Shown: positions 10,319 through 22,395 of the stretch, piece after piece
Layout of the letters: each line of letters opens with the position of its first letter
How positions within the stretch are numbered: the first letter of the stretch is position 1
NCBI RefSeq assembly: GCF_003576645.1
Contig: NC_044925.1
Coordinates: 2,149,710-2,213,709, forward strand
From: Ipomoea triloba
Lineage: Eukaryota; Streptophyta; Magnoliopsida; Solanales; Convolvulaceae
Direction: 5' to 3'
Length of the DNA: 64,000 nucleotides
Notes under the pieces: generated by a model
The model's database searches: none
What the model was told of the DNA's origin: nothing
Seen by the model: the letters and a program-made list of their open reading frames with translations, nothing else
Made by a program: the position numbers and the translations under genes

Positions 10319-10706
10319 ATTTATATATATATATATTTATATATTTATATTTATATTGGAGAGAGTTTTAGGAAAAGGTTTGAATTTATCTTTCTAAAAT
10401 GCTTGCTATCCCTTCTTGGTAGAAATTCACTAAAAGTATATTAAATGTTAATTTTAATTTAATATGTCGTGCAAAAAGAGTGACGAAAAAAGAAAACGAA
10501 AACTAATAGTAATGTATTCAATATGAGCTTAATTTCCTATACTTCGATACTATTTCTGTCTAATATATATATATATATATAATATTCCTATACTTTGCGG
10601 GAATAAGTGAATAACAACCCATCATAAATTTCTCAAAAAAAAAAACAACCCATCATAAAAAAAAAAATAAAATAAATAAATAAATATATATATATATATA
10701 TATATA

Positions 10707-10931
10707 GAAATAATTTCAAGTGTGGCCGTGCTCTCCCGTGCGGTCACACACCACTCAATGTTACGAAATACACCACTCAATGTTAAGAAACGCACCACAA
10801 TGTTAAGAAACATACCACAGTGCATATTTGTGTGGTGTGTTTCTTAACATTGAGTGATGTATTTCGTAACATTGAGTGGTGTGAACCGCACGGCCGCACG
10901 AGAGAGCACGGCCACACCTGATCATGACTCT
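10707..10931. mobile_element. MITE family A, copy 3
   Basis: The inverted arms GTGTGGCCGTGCTCTC...CGTGCGG occur at both ends, with CCACTCAATGTTA/TAACATTGAGTGG inside. TA arrays lie on both sides (10684-10706 and 10932-10951). Noncoding. Confidence 0.75.
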
Positions 10932-10959
10932 ATATATATATATATATATATGATCACTT

Positions 10960-12300
10960 ACAAGTTGCAATGATACTTTCAAAGATGCGGATAGCATTAC
11001 ACATAATTTCACTTGATAAAAAGTTATAATGGACTAATGGAGTGGTGACAAATAAGACAATGGGCTTGTTTGGTTATCAGCGTTTAGCGATTAGCGGTTA
11101 TCAAATAGCGGATTGTATTAGCAGGTTTGGCCAGCGGATTGTATTAGCAGGTTTGGCCAGCGGATTGTATTAGCGATTTGTAAAAAGATGTTTAGTAAAA
11201 TTAGCTGTTTAGATTAGCGGTTAACATGTAAAATGACCAAAAGGGTATAATAATAATAATAATAGTAATTAACATTACAAAGAAATTAAAGCAAACATTT
11301 TAAAAAATAAACAATTAAAAAAAAACAAAGCCATTAACCAAACGTTTTCTTTAGCGGTTTGACTTTGTCAAACCGCTAAAAAATGACGGATAAACTGATA
11401 ACCAAACATGGCCAATGCAATTACGAATGAGAGACAAATAGTGATGGAGGGGTGACATTAAGACAATGACAATAGGGAGAAAATTGAAATAAAAGTGAAA
11501 TTTGTGAAATGAAGATCATGAAATTTGTGAAATGAAGATCAGATCTGAAGATCAAATGGGGTAATAAATTGGAATTCCAGTGCAGACATTGACTCTTTGT
11601 GTTTTATTAAGTTAAGAAAGTATGAACATATACTACATTATAACAGAGTCAGTGCTCAAAAAAATTACATAAATAAAAATAAAAGTCTCAATATAATAAA
11701 TACACATGCACGTTATCTGGATGTAAAATTTGAAAAGTGATAATTACAAGACAATAAGTTCAACTCTCAACGGAAGTGACTTATTATTTTTTTAATTGAA
11801 CGAGTCAATTGTAAATAACTTTAAGTTAGTTTACTTCCTTGTGATACTTTATTGACTAAGATTACAATATAAAATTTATTCAATATTTAAGAGTTAGTAG
11901 TAATTGTGAATTTTTTTAACATTAAAAATTGAAAAGTAACTTCTTTCCAAAAAAAAAAAAATAAGTAACTTAAGTATTAGATTGTGCCACGTTATTATTC
12001 TACATTTATCTGCTTTTATTGGTGGACGTAATCAATTTGAATTACCGGCATATCCCGCAATTTGCTATTGACATAGACAAGATGACTGTGCACTAGTTGA
12101 AATTTAAAGTTGTCAAAAGTTATATCAAGCAGTCATATCAAAAAGAAAATATTTTTCATCCTCTTTCTTCTTTTCTTTTTTTTAAACTATTTTTCATCCT
12201 CTTAAATTCTCTTTTGATATTGTTGATCCCATTAATTTTTAATCGAAGATTAAAGTATTCAATCAATAGCGTTGTGGTGCATTATTGCATACCTAATAGT
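10960..12300. repeat. Segment paralogous to 31490-32345
   Basis: Scattered blocks match: TAATTTCACT at 11000 and 31518, the AAGAAATTGA...GGGAGAAA region at about 11470 and 31560, and GCTTTTATTG...CTAATCAATTT plus GACTGTGC...TTGAAATTTAAA at about 12010-12110 and 32200-32285. Different TEs interrupt each copy. Both lie beyond the 3' ends of the two GDSL genes, so this may be flank of the same ancestral duplication. Confidence 0.45.
11062..11413. mobile_element. Harbinger/hAT-like MITE (GGNCNTGTTTGGTTATCAG termini)
   Basis: The left end GGGCTTGTTTGGTTATCAG and the reverse-complemented right end GGCCATGTTTGGTTATCAG are nearly identical. AAT flanks both sides (11059-11061 and 11414-11416). A tandem AGCGGATTGTATTAGCAGG repeat lies at about 11128-11185. 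There is no transposase. Confidence 0.6.
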
Positions 12301-12385
12301 GACATGGCCACATGCACATCTGCACGGGAAGGTATGACCGCGCGTAATGGGACACAAGTTCGCTTTTGAACACAACTATATATAG
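12269..12385. mobile_element. MITE family A-like, half copy (subtype A2)
   Basis: GTGGTGCATTATTGCATACC, then TGACATGGCCACATGCACAT and an arm ending GACCGCGCG. The closest match is about 31935-32005. It sits directly before a family B element. Confidence 0.5.
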
Positions 12386-12392
12386 CCATATA

Positions 12393-13036
12393 GGGGTGCG
12401 CTCAAGTGCGAACCTTCACCCAAGAAAGAAATGAAAATGCTTCGCAACTATCCACGTGTACAGATCAACGAATCAGATGTAATTTTAAAAAATGACGCAG
12501 TGACAATTTCGTAAATAAATTGAACTTTAGTGCAAGTAATTGTGTTATAAGTGCATGTAGTTGGTGCACATTTGCAAGTAAAAAATGCAAGTAAAATCAC
12601 TTACAAGTGCACCTATTTTCACTTACAAGTGCAAGTAATTTACCTTATTAACTTCCGTGCACCAAAGTGCACCTAATTATAACGTAAGGTGCAACTAGTT
12701 ATAATATTAGGTGCACTTAGTATTAATGCTCAATATACATTTTACTTGCACCTACAATACATTTTACTTGCATTTGTAATACAATTTACTTGCACTTAGT
12801 TTTAATGTGATCTGTTTTTTTCTTCTTAAGGTGCGTAATTTGTATGTTTAAGATGCGTAAGTTGTTGAAACTTAAGGTGCGCTATTTTAAAACTTTAGGT
12901 GTGTGGTTTGTGTTTTTTAAGGTGTTTTGTTTGTGTGCTTAAGGTACGTGATTTGTATACTTAAGGTGCGCCATTGTAATGTTTAAGGTGCGTAACCTCA
13001 CAACTGCAAGGGAAAGCTTCCCGCACCTGAACCCTT

Positions 13037-13040
<4 letters not shown>
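12393..13040. mobile_element. MITE family B, copy 2
   Basis: The left end GGGGTGCGCTCAAGTGCGAA and the inverted right end (reverse complement AGGGTTCAGGTGCGGGAAG) bracket GTGCAAGTAA/TTACTTGCAC words. The distal part also has GTGCGTAATTTGTAT-type repeats of about 25 bp (12830-13000). A TA array begins at the right end (13041). Confidence 0.7.

Positions 13041-13096
<56 letters not shown>
13041..13096. repeat. (TA)n then (TATG)n microsatellite
   Basis: A TA array grades into ATGT units, abutting the right end of the family B MITE. Confidence 0.9.
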
Positions 13097-13763
13097 AACA
13101 TAACATACCATATTTTAGTTATTTTATACAGATATAAATTAAGTTTGGATATGTAATGTAAAAATCTTACATATAGTAGGAGAGCCCAGTGCACTATTTC
13201 ATTTGCAAGAAAAGCTACACGTAACATTTACGCCTTCTATGTCAATATTCCATCAATAACGCCTTCTTCATACACGGATCGCTAATGTAAATTATTGTTC
13301 ATTATTGGTTGTTGGGAAAATTAATTGCACTTTGGCTATTACAACACACTTTGTTGACAAAAATTGGAGTCAACATAATTTGATAATGAGGTTTGTCGGT
13401 GCAATTTCTTATCCTAAGCTAGTTATTTATTGTGCAATTTCTTATACTAGTTTAGTAGTTTAGGTGGAATTTCTTAAATTACTTTTTTTTTTTTTTTTTA
13501 GGTTAGATCATGAGGTATCTTGAGCAGGTCCTAACTGTAACTCGTACCACACTTAGACTAATCCCCGCTAGCAACGGGCTAACCTAATTAATGAGCAAAG
13601 TCCTAACTAGATTGATTTTTTCATACAAAATGCAGTTTGTTATACAAGTTGACGACTTGATGTGCAATTTGTGAAAATATTTATTGTACAAATTCTTATA
13701 GATTAGAAAGAGTTAAATTAAAGAAAGTGTTGATTTTTCATTAGCCACACAAAAAAGACAACA
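13097..13763. other. Intergenic DNA with a possible SINE tail at 13500-13620
   Basis: The minus strand carries GGGGATTAGTC and a G-T rich stretch resembling the tail of the SINE at 42616-42755. Otherwise AT-rich, with a T15 homopolymer near 13486. No gene is recognised. Confidence 0.35.
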
Positions 13764-15348
13764 TCTACTATACTAATAAGAGTCAAAGAGAGTTAGGCCT
13801 AAAATGGGTATAAAAAATGGCGGTCAAATTATTTAATCAAATGGATGGTTCAGATGAATTATTTAATCAAATAGATGGTTAAGATAATTCAGATTAATAT
13901 TATTAATAGAGATTACCTAATTTAACCTTACTTTTATGATTATCCGTTAAGTTTTCCGTTAAATATTCTTTTTTCCGTTAATATTCCATTAACTTTTAAC
14001 TTACCCATTAATTTCTATACTAAAGATCTTAGGTTCATCTCAATCAAATTTGACATAATTAAGTTTCACACTCTATTTACTCTTATATTAAATTAAATAA
14101 ATTAGTAGCTACAACAAAAAATAATACATATGTATTTCTTTAATTTAGGATTATGTGTCTACAATACTTTTATTTGAAAAAATTATTCATTATCAAAAAA
14201 TTAAATTAAATAAGAGAAATAATTTCATCAGTTATATTGTCTTTATTTTTCTGACATGCAAAGATTCTTTACATTCAAATTTATCAATTGATATTCATTA
14301 CATTGTCCATTATCTTATTTTTACAATATCTTGTAATTAAATATCAAAGTTATAGTACAAAATAATGTTATATATTTATTTACCAAGTATTTTATTAATA
14401 CTATGAAAAAAAATTTTAAAATAATTTGAAGCTAATTATATTAACTACTTGGGGATTGGTTGACAAAGAGTTATATTAACTACTTGGGGATTGGTTGACA
14501 AAGAGAGTACTCAAATAACCTAACAAATTGAAGCGGAATCGCTCTATTTGACTCTTATTGAATTAAAATAATTAGTAGTTACACCAAAAAATAATATATA
14601 TGTATTTGTTTAATACCATGAAAGAAATAAAAAAGAATAGTTTGAAACCAATCATATTAACTATTTGGGGGATTTGTTGATAATGAAAGTACTCAAATAA
14701 CCCATCCATTACCCAGGAAATTGAAGCCAAAAACTACCTTTTAATATCTTTGGAATATATAATATTTTAAATTTTTAAATTTTTATTAATTTATTTAATC
14801 TCTTTTTCTTAAACTATGGATTTCTTTATCCACAATAACTCATTCAACAATAATGGTTGAACCAAATAAACCCCAAGCAGAACACCTAAAGGAAAGTTCA
14901 TAGCTCCTATATCATAATCTCATTGCATGACGTTGTCATCTATGCTACCAACAATAACCGAATTGCAAATAACACACTACCAACAAAAAGGAAGAGAACA
15001 AATAGTAAAGATGAAGACAATGACAATGTTACTCAAAAGAGAATTAATAACACTTATAAAATTCAAATGAAAAGTAGTATTTATTTAGACAATCATTTTT
15101 AGACCAAATATTTAGACTATCGATTTTACAAAGTTGCAAACATTTATTTTAGTAATAATTATAATGAATTTTCTATATTATCTTGGATTCATATACTTTG
15201 AGTTAGATATTTAAATAAAAAAATTCGACATTCAATTACCCATGTATAAATTTTTCCTATATAATCTTGCATTGATATACTTTCAAATATTTATTTAAAT
15301 ATAAACATTGGAAATTAACACATACGCGCAATACGCGTATAAAACTAG
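13764..15348. mobile_element. Nonautonomous Helitron
   Basis: It starts TCTACTATACTAATAAGAG, the typical plant Helitron 5' terminus, and ends with a 7-bp-stem hairpin (ATACGCG-CAATA-CGCGTAT) followed by AAAACTAG. The flanks are A on the left and T on the right, the expected host dinucleotide, with no target duplication. The interior is AT-rich with a direct repeat (TATATTAACTACTTGGGGAT, twice near 14437-14500). No Rep/helicase is encoded. Confidence 0.8.
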
Positions 15349-15619
15349 TATTTATATAAAAAAAAAAAAGTGCAATACATTTGGGTAGTAGTCAAAATAG
15401 TTACTGCAGGATTGTAGGACTCACTGAAATTCTACATATTAAAGTTTTGTACTTAATGCATGTAAATTTTTTTTTTTTTTTTAAAGAAAATTCTTCCTCA
15501 TTTTTTTCCATTGCTCCAAAAGTGGGGATGAGAAGGGTAATATACATCTAATAGTAAGATATCAGAACGAATTAAGTTAACAAATAAACATGATAATTTG
15601 TATCAAAACTTATAATAGC

Positions 15620-15950
15620 GTATTTGAATAGCAAATTGAGTATTTCAATGCTTGACTTTGTGTCTGGCTATCTGGAAATCTGCAATTTAAAAATGGAATT
15701 TGAAATTGTTATGTCTATTGTGACTTGCGAGTTGGTGCCAATTTGGTGCCAATTTGGTGATTGGAGTCATTTGACATTTGAACAAAATTATTTATCATGA
15801 TTGATATATATCATTTGTAATTATGTAATTTATATTTTGTAGTTTGTAACTGACTAAATGTTTAATTGTAGTTTGTAACTCGTAAATATGAGAGTTACTT
15901 GCTTGATTATTTTACCTTTATATTCTATAAATTGCAATTTGTTATAAATT
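15620..15950. repeat. Dispersed repeat, uninterrupted copy
   Basis: It aligns with 1960-2150 followed directly by 3433-3650, giving the empty-site state for the 2151-3432 insertion. Noncoding. Confidence 0.6.
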
Positions 15951-15969
15951 ATATTAAGTATGACCATTA

Positions 15970-16185
15970 TGTTGTAACCGTTGTAATGGTCATATTTAAT
16001 ATGGTTTTTGATATTGTTAGTTTTTTATATATATATATATATGTACTTCACTACTATTGTAATGGATGGATTACTGAATAAAAAAACCCCCCTTCATTGT
16101 TTTCACAATTCTTGTTTTCCTGCTACTTTACTACTTCACATTCACCAAACTAGCATAGTCTTGCAATCAAACCTGTATTGCAACA
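15970..16185 (+). repeat. Putative copia 5' LTR with primer-binding site
   Basis: It begins TGTTGTAACCG and ends TTGCAACA. It is followed by CGTTATCAACATGCTC, similar to the ACACGTTATCAGC-type site after the 5' LTR at 51064. No matching 3' LTR was found, so this is a remnant. Confidence 0.4.
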
Positions 16186-17044
16186 CGTTATCAACATGCT
16201 CTCATGGGTGAGCTGTATTTTAAAATTGCTTACACTATATTCAGATTTGTAAAATATATATATTGCATTTTTTTTTTGAAATTATTGAAATTGTTTTGAT
16301 AAGGCATATCTGTTTTCCTATTTTATGCATAATTCTCTATATACTGAAAATATATGCCCTGCAATATCTGATGCTTTCAATATATATTTCTATCCCTATT
16401 TTGTGCAATAACTTTTTTTCTTCCAATATATGATGTTTAATCAGAAATGTAATATCCCCATATCTTGTATCCAAATCTGTATCTCAATCGTATACAAATC
16501 AAACAGGATTTTTTCCAGTTTGCATACAAATCATACATCCTCAATCTATACACAGTTTTTTTAGCAACAAAAGAAAATTGTAAAAAAAAAATTCTTCCAA
16601 TCCAAAACAGTATATGCATTCATAGTTATTTTTCTCCAAACACACCATATTCTCATAAATTTCGGTTTTTTAAAGAATAAAAAAACCGAATTCAAATGCA
16701 GCAAAATCTCAAACCTGTGAACGATCGGTGGTCGTCGTCCCTGATGGCTGCTCCAAGAGCCGTCGGCGGTGGTGATGAGGAACGGCTGCAGGCGTTAGTG
16801 GCAGTGAGAGTCGGTGGTGGCATGCGGTAGCGAGTGTCGGCGGTGGCGTGCGTTGACGGTGGCGCTGGCCGACGGCTCTCCGCCTCCCTCTCTCCCTCTC
16901 CGCATTCTCTCTCTCCACTGTGGTTGCTGCGTGTGTATAATGGGGCTGCTAGGAAGAAGTTAAGCAGTCAGGTTTCTTTTCTTTGGATATTAATCAATTT
17001 CATTGCTTTGGGCACAGATTTTCTTGGCCATTTAGCCCAGATTT
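16186..17044. other. Remnant DNA with a GC-rich patch at 16720-16930
   Basis: Mostly AT-rich. The patch at 16720-16930 is conspicuously GC-rich (GGCGGTGGTGATG, TCTCCGCCTCCCTCTC). It could be a captured gene fragment or 5' leader. Short frames in it look compositional, Arg- and Pro-rich, with no recognisable domain. Confidence 0.35.
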
Positions 17045-17050
17045 TAAAAT

Positions 17051-17055
<5 letters not shown>

Positions 17056-17129
<74 letters not shown>
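17056..17129. repeat. (TA)n(GA)n compound microsatellite
   Basis: About 22 TA units followed by about 15 GA units. Confidence 0.95.
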
Positions 17130-17132
<3 letters not shown>

Positions 17133-17279
17133 TTATTGTTTTGGGCATATCTTGTTGTTGGATTCAAATTTTATGGTCCATTGACCCGTGGAGATTTATT
17201 TATTGAAGATTTATTTCTAATTTCATTTCCAATTGGAGCCCAAATCATAGATCATTGTTTCATAAAAACATTGGGTATA

Positions 17280-18118
17280 GTTTCTTTTTCGAATGACAAT
17301 GATCAAATTTTTCGAGGAAATTAAATTACATCTTTTATTCAAAGATTATAAATTAAATGACAATGACAATAAAGTTTGTGTCGCACAAATGAAAAATGTG
17401 TATGTTAAGGAATTTTTTACAAAGCATATATTGCATCAAAATTCGACCCACGTGAGCTCTAGAAGAATCACGAGACTATTATACAAAATATTTACTTTAA
17501 TGAAAATCCAGCAAATTCGTTTACAAAGTCACTTGCTACCCTAGTTTTGGAAAGATGTCTTTATGTGTAGGATATGAAGATTGTTATCTTTAGGGGGAGT
17601 GATATGAAGATTGTTATCTTCAGGGGGAGTGACATTTATTTGAATCAATTATGAAGATTGGGTCTTGAAACCCCACATTTGTACTCTTTTTCCATGATTG
17701 AATTTTGACGTTGGTTCCTTGATTAAAGGTTTTTTTTTTGTTGTTTTTTTTAATGAGACAGCTAGGGCAACACATGAATGCATACACATCAATTATATCA
17801 TGTACTATTTTTCTCAACTAGATTTTTTTCCTACTGGATTTTTCTAGTGAGGTTTTAAATGAGGCATGAGTATGATATAGTAATGTTTAAGGGGGAAGTG
17901 AGGTTTTAACGAGCCATGAGTATGATATAGTAATGTCTAAGAAGGAGTGTTGTCGTTTGTAGTATTATAGTTATACTAGAACTTTGTATATCTTGTATAT
18001 GAAGAATGATAGATTAATAAAAGATTGATGATTTTCTCTGTATCTAGTCTCCGGCCTCTTTACTTTACTGCATTCCTATTACTTCTGTTCATACGAGAAT
18101 TCATCGGGTTTTACAACA
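17280..18118 (+). mobile_element. Degenerate copia 3' end with 3' LTR
   Basis: Frame-shifted traces of an RNase H C-terminus (CVAQMKNVYVKEFFTKH) are followed by two GGGGGAG tracts (about 17592 and 17622). A 3' leader contains TTGTACTCTTTTTCC and GAGGCATGAGTATGAT. A putative LTR at 17948-18118 begins TGTTGTCG and ends TTACAACA. The 3' leader words are shared with the element at 51064-53981. No intact ORF remains. Confidence 0.6.
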
Positions 18119-18392
18119 CTGACTAATGGAAGAAATTTTCTGTGTTTCCAAATAGATTCGTAAATAGTTAAATATGAAATGTTGAATTAAACAATTAAAT
18201 TACAATGTGTTCTACAACACAATTTATAAATAACAATCCTAGTAAATCATAAGACTAGAAATTTCATTTCCCCCAAAATCCTATCACAACATAATAGATT
18301 AATAGCCAATAATGTTATCACTCCAATGTCCAAAAACAATCAAAATTCCCCAACAAGATTATATATATAGTAATGGTGGGTGAAGTAGTTAT
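18119..18392. other. Downstream region of GDSL gene 1
   Basis: AT-rich sequence between the copia LTR and the GDSL stop codon. It presumably holds the 3' UTR and polyadenylation signals of the minus-strand gene; no exact site is assigned. Confidence 0.4.
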
Positions 18393-21300
18393 TCAATAGA
18401 CATAAACGCCATCCCCATTTGCAGAAGAAACACATGAGGTAGTAATATTTGGGGAAGTATATAACCCACTTAGCAAACCCTTGGCAATCCATTCATTTGC
18501 TGCCTGTGTTAAGTGTGCACCATCCCATTCGATATAAGATGAAGGGTCATCGCAGGCATGCGAGAATGGATAGCCACATTTTGTGTCGTCCACGTACGAG
18601 TTGTATGGACCTCCACTTCCGCAACAAGAAATAAGTCGAGTTTCTTTATTAAAACCTATATAAAACAAAATAAAATAATGAATGACAACTTTTACATTGA
18701 TTTTAAAACCTATCATATATGTTGACTTTATTTGGGGGGGTGGGAGTTAGATCCATTCTTTATGCCAAATTTTGTGCGTACTAGCTAGTCAGATAAGGTG
18801 GTTATTAATAGAGAATAAAAACAAAGTATATAATACTTTAGGGTAACATGCAGTACATGATAACTCTGGCCCACTAATAAATATCGAGTATTTATTGGAA
18901 TAGTTTAAATGTAAAGATCGGAAAGATAAAAATAGGCAAATTATTCTATGCAACATGCATAGTGTATAGTGTAATGTAGATCATATCATATTACATATAA
19001 ATGTTTATTTTTAATATGCTGAATGTTCATTTTAATGTATTGAATGTTTATGTTTTGATAGTACGTATACTTAAAAATGAATTTTTAGAAAATATATGGT
19101 CGAACATTCAATGTCAAAGATCTATATTACAAGATAGACCATGATCCATGGTATAATAATGATTGATATATAAAAATATAATAATATTTGTTTTTGGAAT
19201 GTAGATAATATTTGTATTTTGTAGATGGACTAAAAAAAATAAAAATGCTACACAAATATAACTTCTTAGTAATCACTTCTGAATTGAAAAAGAAACACTA
19301 TTTATTTTTATGAATTATTGATTAATTAATATGTTAAAAAATCTAGTATTACTCTAATAAAAACAAGAAGGATGATCTAACATGTTAAGTTTTCTTTTTT
19401 GATGACTTTGATTATAGCAACCAGTTATTTAATCCTCCAAATTGGTCAGAAAACTAGGTTAATTCAAACCACTTTCTAGTAGTTAAAAAATCTTGAATTT
19501 TCTGGAAGTAAATGTTTAGTATAATGTTTTATTTTTTAAAAAAAAAATTTAAATATATTATACTCCATAATTTTGAATTGAAGAGTCGTTGAGGAGTGGT
19601 ACTTACCATATTTGTTGGGAGAGATAAAAAGTTCTAACCCAGCATTGTAATAATCAGCATAAGTAATAAAAACATTAGGATAATGTTTTTGAATCCGAGT
19701 CAATTCTTTTTGAAGCAATTCATTATGTTTTTGTGTAAATTCGTTGAGCCAAGTGAGACAACCAGTAATGGGATCGTAATCTTCCTCATTTGAACCATAA
19801 TAAACTGCTAAACAATCTCCTAAGCACCCAGCTGGCAACATCCCAGGCACCACGAGGTTTACAACACCTAGCTTAATTAGTTCCTGCATGGCATGCATCA
19901 TCACCACAAATATTATATTTTATTCTTTTCATCCGTAAAATATTTATCAATATGTGCATAAATAATTGATAAATTTAATTGTCACTGTCCATAAAAGTTC
20001 TAAAACTTTCACCAATTAGCCAAGCATAATTAAGCTAAAACATGCTTTCCTTATCAAAATATAAATAAAACATGACAATATTTAAAAGGCATGAATGGAT
20101 TTGACTACTTTTGATATCCTTCTTTTTAACTCAAGATTTAATATTTCTTATTCAATGCTCATGTGACTTATTTAAATTATTGATGCTCCACCAAAAGTAT
20201 ACCTAGCGCCCAATACATTGCTCAACAGTCTACGATACACTCCCTCCTAAAATCACATTTGTATCAAAAAAATTTAATCGAAAGCATATTCTAATGAACC
20301 AAAAACAAAAAACAAAAAAAAAACAAAAAAACAAAAAAAGAAAAAAACATGAAACCAAGCTAAGCATTCACAACTAGCGTCGAAAAAAATCAAAAGAAGA
20401 ATGATGAAAAATGATCGGAAAATCTTCAAAAATAGCCTAAAAGCAAAGAGCATAACGTATTTGAATTGAAAACTCTATGCAAGTAAAAATTGAATAAAAT
20501 ATATGGGCGCGTTTAGGTGAGAATGAATGCCTAGGAAAGAACTGAGAACTAATTGCAGCCATGCACGTGTCTAGATTTAATGGATCGGATTTAATTTCTT
20601 TTAAAAAAATACGGGACGATATTTTCGTAAATAACTCGAACTTTTGTGTAAATAACATGTGTTAAAAGTGCAAGTAACTAGTGCAAGTGTTCAGGTAAAA
20701 AGTGCAAATAAAAATCACTTAAGAGTGCAATCACTTTCATTTAAAAGTGTAAGTAATTTAACTGTTTAACATTGGTGCACTTAACGATAACGTCTGGTGC
20801 AACTAGTGATAACGTTAGGTGCACTTAATATTGATACTCAGTATACATTAGTTGTTACACTTTAAATACATTTTACTTGCATTTTTAATACACACACACA
20901 TATATATGGTCATGTTCAGGTGTGGATGCGCTTCCCATGCGGCCGTGCGGTTTACACCACTCAATGTTAAGAAATGCACCTAAGCAAAATTAAGAAATGC
21001 ACCACACAAATATGCATTATTAGGTACACATCACCAAAAACACACCACTAGATATGCAAGAATACAGCCCACAGTATTCAGAAATGCAATTAGAAACATG
21101 GAGTATGAGGCGTTTTTATGCATTTTCATTGTGGTGCATTTCGTAACATTGAGTGGTGTAAACCGCAAGGCCGCACGTGAAGGCCCGGTCACATTTGAAT
21201 AGAAATCTATATATATATCACCTACTAAACCCTCTTTAAGTTCCTAATAGTACAAGGCTGACCTCAATTGCAGATCCAACAGCGTTAATAACCAGAGGCT

Positions 21301-22043
21301 GGAGGCGGTAAGCATCCTCAACCTTCTTCATCAAAATGGTAGAAGCATAATCGTTGCTTCCAAAAGACCCAAAAACTATTAATGACTTGTCGAGTATTTC
21401 GCCACAACCTGCAAGAAAAATATTAGTCTTTCAAGGCTGGGAATTAAAGGTGAGATAAACACATATCATCCAGTACACTTAAAGTTACTTGAGGTTTTGC
21501 AGATAGATGGGAGATATGTTTTGAACATGTTGATCTGAGCCATCATGGAAATATTGTCGCGAGAGTAACTCCATTTTGCCTCAAGGACATCATCACTCAG
21601 AGCTGTAGCTCCAATCACCGCGAAGTTCACACCTCCTTCACGATTCGCATTTTCGCCACCCATATACGGCGGCGTAAGTGGAAGCCCATAGTGCTCCGCT
21701 GCAAGTGGAAATTAATTGAGCTAAAACATCAAAACGTATAAATGATTGGCGACAGATTAGATTAAAAAGAAGAGAGTATATATGAACCAATGAAATCTAT
21801 GATAAGTTTGCCGTCGGAGCAGCGGCCGGTGGGATGGTGGAAGAATGTTTCCCCATAGGGAGGAACGCTGCAATTGGGAATCTCATCAAGTGGTAAAAGA
21901 CCCTTGGAGATTAAAGAAATATAGTTTCCGGTGTCGGTGATGGAATCGCCAAAACCGAAAATGGAAGTGTAGCATCCATCAACAAATTGTGAAGAAGCCA
22001 ACGCCGTTAGTAGAAGACCGCAGGCCACTATAGGAAATGACAT
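18393..22043 (-). CDS. GDSL esterase/lipase 1 (five exons, 383 aa)
   Basis: Predicted secreted SGNH/GDSL hydrolase, an ester hydrolase acting in the apoplast or secretory path; the substrate cannot be inferred. Exons on the minus strand: 22043-21788, 21698-21489, 21408-21263, 19883-19607, 18655-18393. All junctions are GT-AG and the phases sum to 1152 bp. The start at 22043 (MSFPIVACGL) gives a hydrophobic signal peptide; an upstream in-frame ATG at 22088 lies only 5 bp below the TATA-like sequence at 22093-22100 and is disfavoured. Catalytic Ser34 is in FGFGDSITDTGN. Block II is NFAVIGATAL. Block III is GSND with oxyanion Asn174. Block V is WDGAHLT with Asp341 and His344. The clade (acetylajmalan/sinapine esterase-like, CYTSIFGFGDS) normally has this architecture and about 380 residues. 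Intron 3 (19884-21262) is swollen by MITEs. No defect is seen in the coding sequence. Confidence 0.88.
20505..20890. mobile_element. MITE family B, copy 3 (truncated), in GDSL1 intron 3
   Basis: It starts GGGCGCGTTTAGGTGAG and carries GTGCAAGTAA and GTGCACTTAA words. The right end is missing, and it runs into a short CA/TA tract and the family A element at 20908. It lies wholly inside intron 3 of the GDSL gene. Confidence 0.65.
20908..21207. mobile_element. MITE family A, copy 4, in GDSL1 intron 3
   Basis: The left arm GTTCAGGTGTGGATGCG...GCGGCCGTGCGG and the right arm CGCAAGGCCGCACGTGAAGG are inverted, with CCACTCAATGTTA/TAACATTGAGTGG inside. Short TATATA tracts lie at both edges. It inserts about 55 bp from the exon 3 donor of the GDSL gene. 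Confidence 0.72.
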
Positions 22044-22092
22044 TTTTTTTTTTAAAAGTCTGAGTGAGCTTATCAGTGCAGTGAGCAATGGA

Positions 22093-22100
22093 TATTTATA
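22093..22100 (-). promoter_or_regulatory. TATA box of GDSL gene 1
   Basis: TATAAATA on the minus strand, about 50 bp upstream of the chosen ATG (22043). It supports that start over the longer frame beginning at 22088. Confidence 0.55.
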
Positions 22101-22199
22101 GTGCAGTTGTTTCTTAAATATTGGTATTTGGTAGTTGGTATCGAATGTGAACCAAAAATAGTAGATATGCTGCTACGTACATATTATATTGTATATGTA

Positions 22200-22395
22200 A
22201 GAAAAATTACACTTTTGGTCCTGTGACTATTGAGGTCTTATTAATTTCAGTACTCGATTTTAAAAACTAACAATTTAGTCCCGTAACTATGCAATTTAGT
22301 CCTATGCCAAATCACTGGTCAAATGTCGCTGGAAAAACGTAATTTTTTTAAAAAAATTGTATAGTTACAGGACTAAATTGTTACGAAATCCAGTA
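22200..22395. repeat. Diverged terminal-repeat fragment
   Basis: GGTCCTGTGACTATTGAGG and AATTTAGTCCCGTAACTATG on one side are mirrored by TATAGTTACAGGACTAAATTG on the other, forming an imperfect inverted repeat of the kind seen at MULE-type ends. No gene is present. Confidence 0.4.
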
